Shown: positions 1 to 6,962, numbered from the stretch's first letter. The stretch is 34,061 nucleotides of DNA from an uncultured Clostridia bacterium (GCA_947643225.1 CANRVH010000016.1:1-34061); one strand, 5' to 3'. A program made the numbers and translations. The notes: generated by a model not told the origin, from the letters alone.

Positions 1-58
1 AAAATACGAGTCACTTTTATATAAATTTTTGTTTCACATCATTTACAAATGTACAAAA

Positions 59-784
59 CTAAAATTTTATTCCACCTAAACCAAAATCATCCTCTTCTTT
101 TTTCTCATAGTGACTAACATAAATAGATTTAAAACAACTAATGGCACTTTCATAACATAAATCATAACAAATTTTTTTATTATCCTTTAATGAATATTCA
201 CCGCTTTCGATAATCGATTGTAAATTTTGAAGTTCAGCCACTTCCTGATCAAGTTTTTCCCTTTTTTTATCATTTAGAAAATATGCGCTGTTGGTGGGAA
301 CAGAAAAACGATCATTTAAATCTAACACACTATTATTAAAAACAATTTTCTCTTTAACTTCCTCTAGAGCATCTTTTGGAATACGTTCAAGAAGTTCTTG
401 ATATATTTGTTCAACCTCACTCCTCGCCACTTTATACTCCTCATCTGATAATAAATGAGGAATACACTTTAATCTTTGAACATAACGGGTTCTTCTAGAA
501 AACTCATCAGTCATAGAAAGAATATTTAAATCATTAACCTCATTATTAATTCTATAGTTTTGGTCCATTAACTGAAGTTCCTGACTCAATGAATCACTTT
601 TCAATTCTGTCCTGCAATTAAACTGAAAGTCAGTCCATTCCTTCCAATCACTTTTTCTCCTACTCTCCGCCTTGTATAAATCTTCCAATTCATCAGAACT
701 AACAGCCTTTTTATCCAGTTGATCCTCAACATATTTTAAAATAAAGTTCTTTCCAGCCTCATTATCCACATTAAAAAATGCCAT
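59..784 (-). CDS. Hypothetical protein, third gene of the scpA-scpB cluster
   Basis: 241 residues, family not recognised. It starts 1 nt after the scpB stop and has a strong AAGGAGG ribosome site, so it is almost certainly co-transcribed with scpA and scpB. The protein is hydrophilic and charged, with no signal peptide or membrane segment, so it is probably cytoplasmic. Most of it looks alpha-helical, and the stretch around residues 165-200 (KKREKLDQEVAELQNLQSI) is coiled-coil-like. The C-terminus is an acidic patch followed by a hydrophobic tail (EEDDFGLGGIKF). This loosely recalls the protein-binding tips of single-strand DNA-binding proteins, but that is only an impression. The context suggests a chromosome-maintenance role, but the sequence does not prove one. 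The gene is real; its function is unknown. Confidence 0.8.
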   Translation of the reverse strand: MAFFNVDNEAGKNFILKYVEDQLDKKAVSSDELEDLYKAESRRKSDWKEWTDFQFNCRTELKSDSLSQELQLMDQNYRINNEVNDLNILSMTDEFSRRTRYVQRLKCIPHLLSDEEYKVARSEVEQIYQELLERIPKDALEEVKEKIVFNNSVLDLNDRFSVPTNSAYFLNDKKREKLDQEVAELQNLQSIIESGEYSLKDNKKICYDLCYESAISCFKSIYVSHYEKKEEDDFGLGGIKF

Positions 785-785
785 A

Positions 786-1355
786 TTATTTATCCTCCTT
801 ATACTTTGAATGGTACAAATCTATATTTGCATCCAAATCAATGCTTTGCCCAATTTTCTCTATTTTGGGTAAATCATCTATTGTATTCAATCCAAAATAA
901 TCTAAAAATTCACTAGTAACTTCATAAAAGATTGGCCTTCCTGGCATAGAACTTCTACCAGACTCCTTAATAAGACCCTTGGCTACCAACTTTCTCACCA
1001 TTTGAGAACTAGAAACTCCTCGAATTTTATCTACCTCTACTCTAGTTATAGGTCCATTATAAGCGATAATTGCCAAAACTTCAAGGGCAGTTTGGCTTAA
1101 AGAATTAGCATCAGAATTCTCAATCAATTTTTGATAATATTCCCTATGTTCCCTCTTTGTTGTTAACTTCAATTTATTACCCAAAAAATCAATTCTAATA
1201 CCATGCTCATTCTCTTCATAAACACTCTTTAAACTCATAATAAGTTCTTTAACTTCATCACAATCTATTTCCAAAACATCGCCTATTTGCTCAACACTAA
1301 GACCATCCTCTCCAACTACAAATAATAATCCTTCAAGTATTGCTTTTTTATTCAT
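786..1355 (-). CDS. scpB: Segregation and condensation protein B (ScpB)
   Basis: 189 residues, the usual size for ScpB, the kleisin-associated subunit of the bacterial Smc-ScpAB condensin that organises and segregates the chromosome. The N-terminal half (KKAILEGLLFVVGEDGLS, residues 3-20) and the central stretch SQTALEVLAIIAYNGPITR (87-105) followed by VDKIRGVSSS and GRPIFYEVT are the family's tandem winged-helix signatures. The start codon overlaps the scpA stop by 1 nt (TAATG) and is preceded by GAGGTAG, so translation is coupled to scpA. In the complex, ScpB dimers clamp the middle of ScpA. It is cytoplasmic and nucleoid-associated. Nothing looks degraded. Confidence 0.95.
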   Translation of the reverse strand: MNKKAILEGLLFVVGEDGLSVEQIGDVLEIDCDEVKELIMSLKSVYEENEHGIRIDFLGNKLKLTTKREHREYYQKLIENSDANSLSQTALEVLAIIAYNGPITRVEVDKIRGVSSSQMVRKLVAKGLIKESGRSSMPGRPIFYEVTSEFLDYFGLNTIDDLPKIEKIGQSIDLDANIDLYHSKYKEDK

Positions 1356-2068
1356 TATGCTACCTCACAAACTATATCACCAAAAATATGATCTTGAATA
1401 ATTTTTAATTCTTTTTCTTTTGCCATTTCAAGTACTGCTAAAAAAGTGGCAACCACATATTCTCTGCTATAATCTTCAAAAAATTCAAAGAAATTAACCC
1501 TTTTTTTACTCCCCAAAATACCTCTGATCTTCTTTTTTCTATCACTAACAGAAATTTCCCTCTGTGTCACCTTTGTTTTTAATGGTTTAGCTTCCTCCTG
1601 CCTAATAAGAAAATTTTTAAAAGCATCAACTAAATTATCCAAGCTAATATCCATATTAAGCTTAGTATCTTGATCCAAATACTCTTGAATATCTTCAGGA
1701 GCTTTAGTATAAATTTCTTTTCTTATATTTTCCTTTTCCCTTAAAGTATCCGTAATATCCTTATAAGCCTGATATTCTAGAAGACGATGAACAAGTTCAT
1801 CCCTTGGATCTTCCTCATCCCCTAAATCATCAATATCTTCCTTTTTAGGAAGCAACATTCTAGATTTAATATAAATTAGTTCGCTTGCCATAACCAAATA
1901 ATTACTAGTAACTTCTAAATTCATTTCTTCCATCTTTTCTATATAAGCAAGATACTGCTCAGTAATTTTCTCAATCTCTATATCAAAAATACTCATTTTA
2001 TTTTCTTTTATAAGATGTAAAAGTAAATCAAGCGCTCCTTCAAACTGGCCTACCTTAAATTCTATCAT
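1355..2068 (-). CDS. scpA: Segregation and condensation protein A (ScpA), kleisin
   Basis: 237 residues, typical for ScpA, the kleisin that bridges Smc heads. The N-terminal domain is unmistakable: FEGALDLLLHLIKENKMSIF (residues 9-28), then ITEQYLAYI and NYLVMASELIYIKSRMLLPK. The middle is acidic and variable (EDIDDLGDEEDPRDELVHRL). The C-terminal winged helix (about 195-235, FFEFFEDYSREYVVATFLAVLEMAK) contacts the Smc ATPase head. The ATG follows AGGAATGATATAGTC, a modest ribosome site. It is the first gene of the minus-strand cluster scpA-scpB-unknown, and a good vegetative promoter lies just upstream. A ypuG/ypuH-like position near spoVA and sigF matches Bacillus gene order. Confidence 0.95.
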   Translation of the reverse strand: MIEFKVGQFEGALDLLLHLIKENKMSIFDIEIEKITEQYLAYIEKMEEMNLEVTSNYLVMASELIYIKSRMLLPKKEDIDDLGDEEDPRDELVHRLLEYQAYKDITDTLREKENIRKEIYTKAPEDIQEYLDQDTKLNMDISLDNLVDAFKNFLIRQEEAKPLKTKVTQREISVSDRKKKIRGILGSKKRVNFFEFFEDYSREYVVATFLAVLEMAKEKELKIIQDHIFGDIVCEVA

Positions 2069-2093
2069 GACTATATCATTCCTATCTAAATAA

Positions 2094-2122
2094 ATTATAT
2101 CAATTTTGAGTATTTTTGTATA
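2094..2122 (-). promoter_or_regulatory. Predicted vegetative promoter of scpA-scpB
   Basis: On the minus strand, TATACA (2122-2117, 4 of 6 to TTGACA) and a perfect TATAAT (2099-2094) are 17 nt apart. A TG extension lies just before the -10. The predicted start near 2087 leaves a leader of about 19 nt before the scpA ATG, enough for its AGGAAT site. Read from sequence only. Confidence 0.6.
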
Positions 2123-2189
2123 GTTTAATTAAAACTTGTAAATAATTATTATTTATTATAAACTATAATCATCCAAGGAGTTTATCAAT

Positions 2190-2279
2190 ATGAAAAGAAA
2201 AAATATAAATTCACATGTAAAATTCATAAAAACAAATAATCATAATGCAAATAAAAAGGTAAAAAATGAAAAATTTTAA
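2190..2279 (+). CDS. Small 29-residue ORF overlapping the start of the RNHCP gene
   Basis: ATG at 2190 follows a strong AAGGAG (2175-2180) with 9-nt spacing. The ORF reads MKRKNINSHVKFIKTNNHNA and nine more residues before TAA. It overlaps the ATG of the RNHCP gene (2266) by 14 nt in another frame. It could be a translated leader that couples expression of the next gene, or the former N-terminus of the RNHCP protein lost by frameshift: a basic start followed by a KF.KT-type stretch would fit the front of such proteins. I favour a real translated leader because its ribosome site is better than the one at 2266. There is no homology evidence. Confidence 0.45.
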   Translation: MKRKNINSHVKFIKTNNHNANKKVKNEKF

Positions 2280-2568
2280 TATGATTGATGAAAATTTCAT
2301 TTGTGAAAACTGTGAAAAAAAGGTCGAAAAACTAAATTATACAGCTAGAGATCATTGTCCTTATTGCCTATACTCCAAACATGTAGACATTATGCCAGGG
2401 GACAGAAAAAATTCTTGTCATGGTTTACTAGAACCAATAAATATAGAAAAATTTAAAGATACTTTTAAAATTATCTATAAATGTCAAAAATGTAAAGAAC
2501 TACATAAAAACATCATGGCAAAAGATGACGATATGAATTTAATCATTAAACTTTCTAATCATATATAG
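2266..2568 (+). CDS. RNHCP domain protein (small zinc-ribbon-like)
   Basis: 100 residues with the RNHCP family pattern: CENCEKKV (residues 13-20), then ARDHCPYCLYSKHVDIMPGD (27-46, with RDHCPYC in place of the canonical RNHCPFC), a CHGLLEPI block, and a second Cys pair CQKCKELHKN. The CxxC pairs and conserved His suggest a structural zinc site. The family is uncharacterised, so no activity can be assigned. It is the only plus-strand gene between the two minus-strand clusters. AAAAAGG lies 6 nt before the ATG, and the coding start is overlapped by a 29-codon ORF with a better ribosome site. A hairpin terminator begins inside the last codons. It is cytoplasmic, with no signal peptide. Confidence 0.85.
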   Translation: MKNFNMIDENFICENCEKKVEKLNYTARDHCPYCLYSKHVDIMPGDRKNSCHGLLEPINIEKFKDTFKIIYKCQKCKELHKNIMAKDDDMNLIIKLSNHI

Positions 2569-2578
2569 AAAGTTTTTT
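2548..2578 (+). terminator. Rho-independent terminator of the RNHCP gene
   Basis: Perfect 10-bp stem AAACTTTCTA (2548-2557) / TAGAAAGTTT (2566-2575) with an 8-nt loop and a T run to 2578. The TAG stop codon sits at the start of the right arm. On the opposite strand the tail lacks a U run, so it serves the plus-strand gene. Confidence 0.85.
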
Positions 2579-3176
2579 ATATCTCAATATCATCAATAAT
2601 TCCTTCTTTTGCATACCTAATCATATTCCTTACCTCCTCAAATAACTTTTTCTTAACACTAATATTATTTACCCAATCACCATGACCATAAATATTATTA
2701 TGATTATAGCAATAACTATATTGAATCCATCTAGGCATATAACGAGATAAAGTAAGCATACATCTTTTAATATGAGTAGCACTACTAACAATTAATAACC
2801 TTCTAATTTTTGAAAGAAGCCCTGCTCTATGTAAAACTAATAAAGAACAAAGAACATTCTCTGTAGTATTATTCGATTGATCCTCAATTAAAATATCCTG
2901 TTCCAAAACCCCATTTAAAATAGCATATTTTTTCATAATCAAAGCTTCTTTCTCTACACCACCCTGCCCATATCCACCAGATAAAAGCATCTTATGAGCT
3001 CTATGACATCGATATAATTGAATTGCTTGATCCATTCTCTTTCGAAAATCCTTTCTACTACCAAAAACAAAAATACAATCTCCTCTTTCAAAATCATCTT
3101 CAGGAATAGAAAATAAAATTCTGTGAACAAGAGAACAATTAAGCAACTTAGGATCTACTTGAGATAGTTTCATCAT
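2577..3176 (-). CDS. YdcF/SanA-like DUF218 protein
   Basis: 199 residues from the chosen ATG. The DUF218 (YdcF/ElyC/SanA) fold is recognisable from FVFGSRKDFRKRMDQAIQLY (36-55), the LLSGGYGQGGVEKEA block (64-78), ILIEDQSNNTTENV (95-108) and LLIVSSATHIKRC (127-139). The family is linked to envelope polysaccharide or lipid-carrier processes, but its reaction is unknown. There is no membrane segment here, unlike SanA. The ORF remains open to 3224, but GAGGAG at 3189-3184 lies exactly 7 nt before the ATG at 3176, so that start is preferred. It follows spoVAE by 65 nt on the same strand and may be the last gene of that transcript. A sporulation role is possible but unproven. Confidence 0.85.
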   Translation of the reverse strand: MMKLSQVDPKLLNCSLVHRILFSIPEDDFERGDCIFVFGSRKDFRKRMDQAIQLYRCHRAHKMLLSGGYGQGGVEKEALIMKKYAILNGVLEQDILIEDQSNNTTENVLCSLLVLHRAGLLSKIRRLLIVSSATHIKRCMLTLSRYMPRWIQYSYCYNHNNIYGHGDWVNNISVKKKLFEEVRNMIRYAKEGIIDDIEI

Positions 3177-3241
3177 TATCACACTCCTCAATATATTATA
3201 GTTTTTCAAAAGAAAAAGACCCATAAAAATAGATCTATAAC

Positions 3242-3595
3242 CTAATTTCTGGGTTTAAAAATAAGAGTAAAGAAGAACGAAAAGATAATCGCTGCACTAA
3301 TACCAGAGGCAGTAAGATCAAACATCCCCATAATCATACCAAGTGGTCCCATACTGACCGTTTTAGCAAGTCCTCCATGAATTAATTGATGACCAAAACT
3401 AGTAATAGGAACCATGGCCCCACCACCAACAACTTCAACAATCATATCATAAATATTAAAAACATCTAAGAAACTTCCAAAAACAACAAAGATACTAGTA
3501 ATATGTCCAGGAGTTAATTTCGTATTATCAAGAATCAATTGTGCAATTAAACATACTGCTCCACAAAATAAGAACGAATAGAATATTTTTATCAT
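3242..3595 (-). CDS. spoVAE: Stage V sporulation protein AE (SpoVAE), membrane subunit
   Basis: 117 residues, nearly all hydrophobic, with about four membrane segments. TPGHITSIFVVFGSFLDVF and the loop GGGAMVPITSFGHQLIHGGL (57-76) are diagnostic of SpoVAE (the AEb form). SpoVA proteins form the spore inner-membrane channel that takes up dipicolinate during spore formation and releases it at germination. The ATG overlaps the spoVAD stop as ATGA, so translation is coupled. Only the C-D-E core is present, as in clostridia; Bacillus has seven genes. It shares the PITGFAH-type motif with SpoVAC. Confidence 0.93.
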   Translation of the reverse strand: MIKIFYSFLFCGAVCLIAQLILDNTKLTPGHITSIFVVFGSFLDVFNIYDMIVEVVGGGAMVPITSFGHQLIHGGLAKTVSMGPLGMIMGMFDLTASGISAAIIFSFFFTLIFKPRN

Positions 3596-4584
3596 ATAGC
3601 CTCCAAACTTATTGCATGTGCAATACTTAAAATATTTTCCTTTTGAAAGACAAAGTTAGGATTAAATAATGCCCCAGTCGCTACCATCAAAACCTTTTTT
3701 AAATTTTTCTTCTTCATCTCATTAACAATATAAGTATACAAAACTAGTGCACTACATACTGGTCCAGATCCACCAGCAAGAATTTCTTTTTGTTTTTTTA
3801 AATCATATAGAATTACGCCACAATCATTATAATTTTTACTTAAATCAACATGATACTCAGACTTCATAAAATCCTTTAATATCTCTTTTCCATATAGACC
3901 CAAATCTCCTGTCACAATTAAATCATAATAACTAGCATCTCTTCCTGTATCTTGTAGATGAGTATAAATTGTATCAGCAGCAGCACAAGCCATCACAGCT
4001 CCCATATCAAGTGGATCAGTTTGATTAAAATCAACTACTTTTCCAATTGTACCAGATTCAACCTTAATAGAAGATTTAGTATTAGAAATAACTGCACTTG
4101 CTCCTCCAGTCGAGGTAAAAGTTGCTGTTTTAGGTTTAGGCGCACCATATTCAGTAGGATTTCTAAATTGTTTTTCACTAGACATATTATGAGAACTTAC
4201 ACTACACATACAAGTCTTAATCATTTTAGAAGAAATCAAGCTAGAACCAATAATTAGTCCTTCTACATTAGTACTACAAGCCCCATAAATTCCAAAAAAA
4301 GGTCGATTTAAATCATTAACCGCATAACTAGATGAAGAAATTTGGTTCAATAAATCACCAGATATAATTAAATCAAGATCATCACTTTTTAATTTATTTT
4401 TTTGTAAAGACCGTTTCATACTTTCATTTAAAATCTTAACTTCGGCTTTCTCCCAAGATTTAGCTCCACAGTATAAATCTGTATAACAATCATCAAAGTA
4501 CTTACCTAAAGGTCCCTTTTTCTCATAAGGACCAACTATTGTTGCAACCTCATTTAAATAGACATTCTTAAAATTAAAGGTCAT
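3592..4584 (-). CDS. spoVAD: Stage V sporulation protein AD (SpoVAD), thiolase-fold subunit
   Basis: 330 residues from the ATG at 4584; SpoVAD is usually about 338. That start is preceded by TGGAGGTGG and overlaps the spoVAC stop (ATGA). The longer ORF reaching 4629 begins inside spoVAC without a comparable site. The protein has the thiolase/ketoacyl-synthase-like fold: FFGIYGACSTNVEGLIIGSS (Cys in the nucleophile position), SSEKQFRNPTEYGAPKP, the SxxGAxA block (TFTSTGGASAVIS), DLIVTGDLGLYG and GGSGPVCSALVLYTY. In Bacillus, SpoVAD binds dipicolinate on the outer face of the inner spore membrane. It is the middle gene of spoVAC-D-E. Confidence 0.94.
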   Translation of the reverse strand: MTFNFKNVYLNEVATIVGPYEKKGPLGKYFDDCYTDLYCGAKSWEKAEVKILNESMKRSLQKNKLKSDDLDLIISGDLLNQISSSSYAVNDLNRPFFGIYGACSTNVEGLIIGSSLISSKMIKTCMCSVSSHNMSSEKQFRNPTEYGAPKPKTATFTSTGGASAVISNTKSSIKVESGTIGKVVDFNQTDPLDMGAVMACAAADTIYTHLQDTGRDASYYDLIVTGDLGLYGKEILKDFMKSEYHVDLSKNYNDCGVILYDLKKQKEILAGGSGPVCSALVLYTYIVNEMKKKNLKKVLMVATGALFNPNFVFQKENILSIAHAISLEAI

Positions 4585-5027
4585 ACTAATCCACCTCCAA
4601 TAAGAAGACGAATAATTCCAAAAATCCAAGCAGATACAACTCCATAAACAATTACAGTACCGGCAAGTTTAAAGGCATTAGTTCCAATTCCTGTTACCAA
4701 ACCTTCTCTTTTATATTCAAGTGATGCACTCATCATCGAATGAGCAAAACCAGTAATAGGAATAAGCAATCCACATTTACCAAAAGTAACCCATTTATCA
4801 AAAAAGCCTAACGCAGTAAACAAAGCAGCAAAGAAGATCAAAGTAATAATCATAAAGACACTAGCCTCTGTTCTTGATACATGAAAGCACATACAAAATA
4901 CTTGAATTAATACCTCACCAAGTGCCCCTACGGAACCACCTACTAAAAAGGCAATTAAAGAATTATTTACTCTATGTTCAGTTGGTCTATGTTTTTGAAC
5001 AATTTTTTCATACTTTTCATTTTTCAT
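4581..5027 (-). CDS. spoVAC: Stage V sporulation protein AC (SpoVAC), channel subunit
   Basis: 148 residues, matching the family length. A short charged N-terminus (YEKIVQKHRPTEHRVNNSL) precedes about four membrane helices. Typical SpoVAC motifs are FLVGGSVGALGEVLIQVF, FDKWVTFGKCGLLIPITGFA and NAFKLAGTVIVYGVVSAW. In Bacillus, SpoVAC is a mechanosensitive pore component of the dipicolinate channel. It opens the spoVAC-D-E operon. The upstream gap (5028-5136) is AT-rich with GTGGTGAT as ribosome site. I looked for a sigma-G type promoter and could not place one with acceptable spacing. Confidence 0.94.
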   Translation of the reverse strand: MKNEKYEKIVQKHRPTEHRVNNSLIAFLVGGSVGALGEVLIQVFCMCFHVSRTEASVFMIITLIFFAALFTALGFFDKWVTFGKCGLLIPITGFAHSMMSASLEYKREGLVTGIGTNAFKLAGTVIVYGVVSAWIFGIIRLLIGGGLV

Positions 5028-5136
5028 CTATATCACCACTAATAGCCTGTAACAAAAAATTTTTTTTATACAAAATTTTATCAAAAAAAAAGAAATTACA
5101 ATATATAATTTCAATTAAAAATCATTAAAACAATAA

Positions 5137-5721
5137 TCACGGATAACGGACTTGCCCATCTTCATATAAAAATATATTATCACCATTACTACTAACACAG
5201 TAAATAAACCTATAATTAGCACTATCACCTCCTAAAGAACATCTAACATCCTCTGTAAATTGACTATCTGCATTATCATTATATCCACACTGAAACTCAT
5301 TATTTGTTTCCACACAAGATGCATAAATCTGTTTTAATTTTTCCTTTTCAGATAAAAAATATTTTGGATTAAAACAAGTTAATTGATTATTTCTATAGAT
5401 ACATCCCAATTTTTGAGTACCATCTTTCGCTATAAATACACTATGTCCTAATCTATACACTACTTCTTCATAACTTGTATATGAAGTAACTTTATCTGGA
5501 TCACCATATGCGTATCTTACTTTTTTCAAATTTTCAGCTTTATCATATAATTCATCAATGGCCCCTTGAACATTAGATGATGAAAGTCCTGAATTAACAT
5601 TAGAATAAATGATATTACTACCCATAATTGTCGTTACTGCATATACTCCTCCATAAGCCAATACCACACCCATCATTATTCCTATTAGTATACAATAACT
5701 CATTTTAACTATTTTCCTCAT
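5137..5721 (-). CDS. Secreted or membrane-tethered Cys-rich surface protein
   Basis: 194 residues from the ATG at 5721, chosen over a TTG at 5748 because GAGAGTGAT is correctly placed before it. A hydrophobic segment at 8-30 acts as signal or anchor; no lipobox is visible. Next comes a linker motif, YSNVNSGLSSSNVQGAIDEL (39-58), of the SNVQ.AIDEL type found in surface and tail-fibre proteins. The C-terminal domain carries six cysteines (107, 116, 136, 145, 161, 175), suggesting disulfides outside the cell. No family is recognised for that domain. The gene stands alone between the sigF terminator and spoVAC, and its promoter holds a ten-base G tract, so expression may switch on and off. A role in adhesion or host contact is inference. 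Confidence 0.75.
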   Translation of the reverse strand: MRKIVKMSYCILIGIMMGVVLAYGGVYAVTTIMGSNIIYSNVNSGLSSSNVQGAIDELYDKAENLKKVRYAYGDPDKVTSYTSYEEVVYRLGHSVFIAKDGTQKLGCIYRNNQLTCFNPKYFLSEKEKLKQIYASCVETNNEFQCGYNDNADSQFTEDVRCSLGGDSANYRFIYCVSSNGDNIFLYEDGQVRYP

Positions 5722-5794
5722 CTTTATCACTCTCACTTTTATTTTCAATATTATAACCGTTTATTGTCGTATTATCTTACCCTACCTTTACTCC

Positions 5795-5826
5795 ATTATA
5801 AAACAACCCCCCCCCCACTTTGTCAA
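5795..5826 (-). promoter_or_regulatory. Promoter with poly-G spacer, likely phase-variable
   Basis: Minus strand: perfect TTGACA (5826-5821) and perfect TATAAT (5800-5795). The 20-nt spacer contains ten consecutive G (5816-5807). The optimum is 17 nt, so slippage losing three G would restore ideal spacing. Transcription would begin near 5788 and give a leader of about 67 nt before the Cys-rich secreted protein. Confidence 0.7.
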
Positions 5827-5845
5827 GTGGGATAGATGGGTTGTT
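5802..5845. repeat. Nested inverted repeat around the poly-G promoter
   Basis: Outer arms AACAACCC (5802-5809) and GGGTTGTT (5838-5845) enclose an inner hairpin CCCACTT (5814-5820) TGTC AAGTGGG (5825-5831). The inner hairpin includes the -35 hexamer. The structure could favour slippage of the G tract or bind a regulator. It lacks a convincing U tail for termination on either strand. Confidence 0.6.
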
Positions 5846-6256
5846 GAATTGATGCAACAATTATATTACTAATGAAAAGATATGTTATTTGACTTACTAC
5901 AATATCAAAAAACTTTAAAAAGGAATTAGCACCTTTAACAAGGATAATTATAGAAATAAAGCCTGATATGCTCATAAACTTTATAAATATTTAAATACTA
6001 AAGTTAAACATTATGATAAAAATGTCAATAAAAAACTTTCTTAACTATATTTTATTAATAGATTTGTTTAATAATCAATTTATTAGCTTTTCACTTTAAA
6101 ATAATTTTACACTAAGACCAATCAATTTTTGATCTACTTTTTCTTAAACTATACGATAATGATCGATGCATTTTTTATGATCATATATTGACAATCATTA
6201 CTTCTTAATTACTATTTTATAGTTATTTTCTGTCATATGTTTTTACATTTATAGAA
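5846..6256. other. AT-rich stretch without an identifiable gene
   Basis: About 410 nt with stops in all frames. A short plus-strand stretch (about 5910-5993, reading KELAPLTRIIIEIKPDML) looks as if it once coded, but no family is recognisable and it is soon interrupted. A second short inverted repeat TTGTTG/CAACAA (5841-5860) adjoins the promoter hairpin. I see no RNA gene. Confidence 0.5.
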
Positions 6257-6285
6257 TTAAAAACTAAAGTCTTACCTTCAGTTTT
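6257..6285 (-). terminator. Terminator of the spoIIAA-sigF transcript
   Basis: Minus-strand hairpin AAAACTGAAG / CTTTAGTTTT (6285-6276 and 6269-6260, one G-U pair) with a 6-nt loop and a TTTTTAA tail. It overlaps the last codons and TAG stop of sigF. This separates the sigma gene from the secreted-protein gene downstream. Confidence 0.8.
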
Positions 6286-6794
6286 TCTAATATCTTTCCT
6301 TCTCTTCTAGAAACCTGAACTTGACTAATCCCCATACTTTGTGAAATTTCAGATTGTGTATATCCATTATAATAATGATCATAAATAATTTGTCTATCCT
6401 CAAGAGATAATCTTGCTAACTCTCCATTTAAATCCATGATATTCTCATCCATTTCCTTATCATAAGTTTTAATCGAATTATAATAGCTTACCCTTTCCTC
6501 ATCATCAACCATCTCATCCAAACTTTTTGTAAACATTAAAGCATTCTTTGCCATCATAATCTTTTCTTCATCTACATTTAAAAATAAGGATATTTCTATA
6601 TCTGTTGGCTCCCTTAATAACTTTTGTCTTAATAACTCTCTTGCCTTTTCAATTGATTGATTAAGTTTAATTAAATCCCTACTAACCTTAATCGTACGAT
6701 CTTCTCGAAGATATTTTGTAACTTCCCCTAAAACATAATAATAAGCATACGTCGAAAACTTAGCGGTACTACTTTCTGTTACACAACTATTCAT
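6264..6794 (-). CDS. sigF: Sporulation sigma factor F, C-terminal part (regions 2.3 to 4) of a split gene
   Basis: 176 residues. KFSTYAYYYVLGEVTKYLRE (12-31) plus IKVSRDL is region 2.3-2.4, which melts and reads the -10 element. Residues 44-92 are region 3, and 120-174 are region 4, with a helix-turn-helix TQSEISQSMGISQVQVSRRE that closely resembles SigF of Bacillus. Region 2.1-2.2, the main core-enzyme contact, is missing here and is encoded by the separate upstream ORF in another frame. The ATG at 6794 has GGAGAGAG 8 nt upstream and overlaps the upstream stop by 8 nt. An in-frame ATG at 6812 has no good ribosome site. The position after a spoIIAA-like gene and dacF supports sigF. It may be a frameshifted gene, but the built-in ribosome site argues for two polypeptides. 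Confidence 0.85.
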   Translation of the reverse strand: MNSCVTESSTAKFSTYAYYYVLGEVTKYLREDRTIKVSRDLIKLNQSIEKARELLRQKLLREPTDIEISLFLNVDEEKIMMAKNALMFTKSLDEMVDDEERVSYYNSIKTYDKEMDENIMDLNGELARLSLEDRQIIYDHYYNGYTQSEISQSMGISQVQVSRREGKILEKLKVRL

Positions 6795-6951
6795 AAATAT
6801 CACTCTCTCCATTTTCTTTATAATTTTGATAAGCCTTTACAAGTGCTAACATCCCAACTTGATATAAATCTTCATAATCACTATAACCACTAAACTTCCG
6901 AATAACAGAATGAACTACCCACTCATAATCTAATATGAAGTCAATATCCAT
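6787..6951 (-). CDS. sigF: Sporulation sigma factor F, N-terminal part (region 2.1-2.2) of a split gene
   Basis: 54 residues. YSDYEDLYQVGMLALVKAYQ (23-42) is the classic sigma-70 region 2.1-2.2 core-binding helix pair (compare DLFQIGCIGLLKSVDKF in Bacillus SigF). The ORF then ends in a short tail at TAG (6789-6787). The ATG at 6951 has AGGAG with 8-nt spacing; the ATG at 6957 lies too close to that site. It begins 11 nt after the STAS gene stop. Regions 2.3 to 4 continue in the +1 frame as a second ORF. The stretch between YQNY and KFSTYA is longer than in ordinary sigma factors and contains the second ribosome site. A two-piece sigma factor such as Bacillus SigO/RsoA is a precedent, but there region 2 is also separate as its own gene. 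Confidence 0.8.
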   Translation of the reverse strand: MDIDFILDYEWVVHSVIRKFSGYSDYEDLYQVGMLALVKAYQNYKENGESDIYE

Positions 6952-6962
6952 ATTCATCTCTC

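Noticed and set aside
3958..4257. Plus-strand ORF of 99 codons
   Set aside because: Lies entirely antisense to spoVAD, with Ser/Arg/Asn-rich low-complexity translation and no ribosome site.
4874..5128. Plus-strand ORF of 84 codons
   Set aside because: Mostly antisense to spoVAC; no ribosome site or recognisable domain.
5028..5136. Sigma-G promoter before spoVAC
   Set aside because: GTATA and CTATTA-like elements are present but about 21 nt apart, too far for the known consensus.
5802..5845. Poly-C hairpin as a transcription terminator
   Set aside because: No U run follows on the plus strand and only TTGTTTT on the minus strand. sigF already has its own terminator at 6257-6285, and the segment contains perfect -35 and -10 hexamers.
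6264..6951. Simple single-base frameshift or sequencing error in sigF
   Set aside because: Changing one base would leave about a dozen extra residues between regions 2.2 and 2.3 and would not explain the well-placed ribosome site and start codon. It is still kept as the main alternative in the finding.
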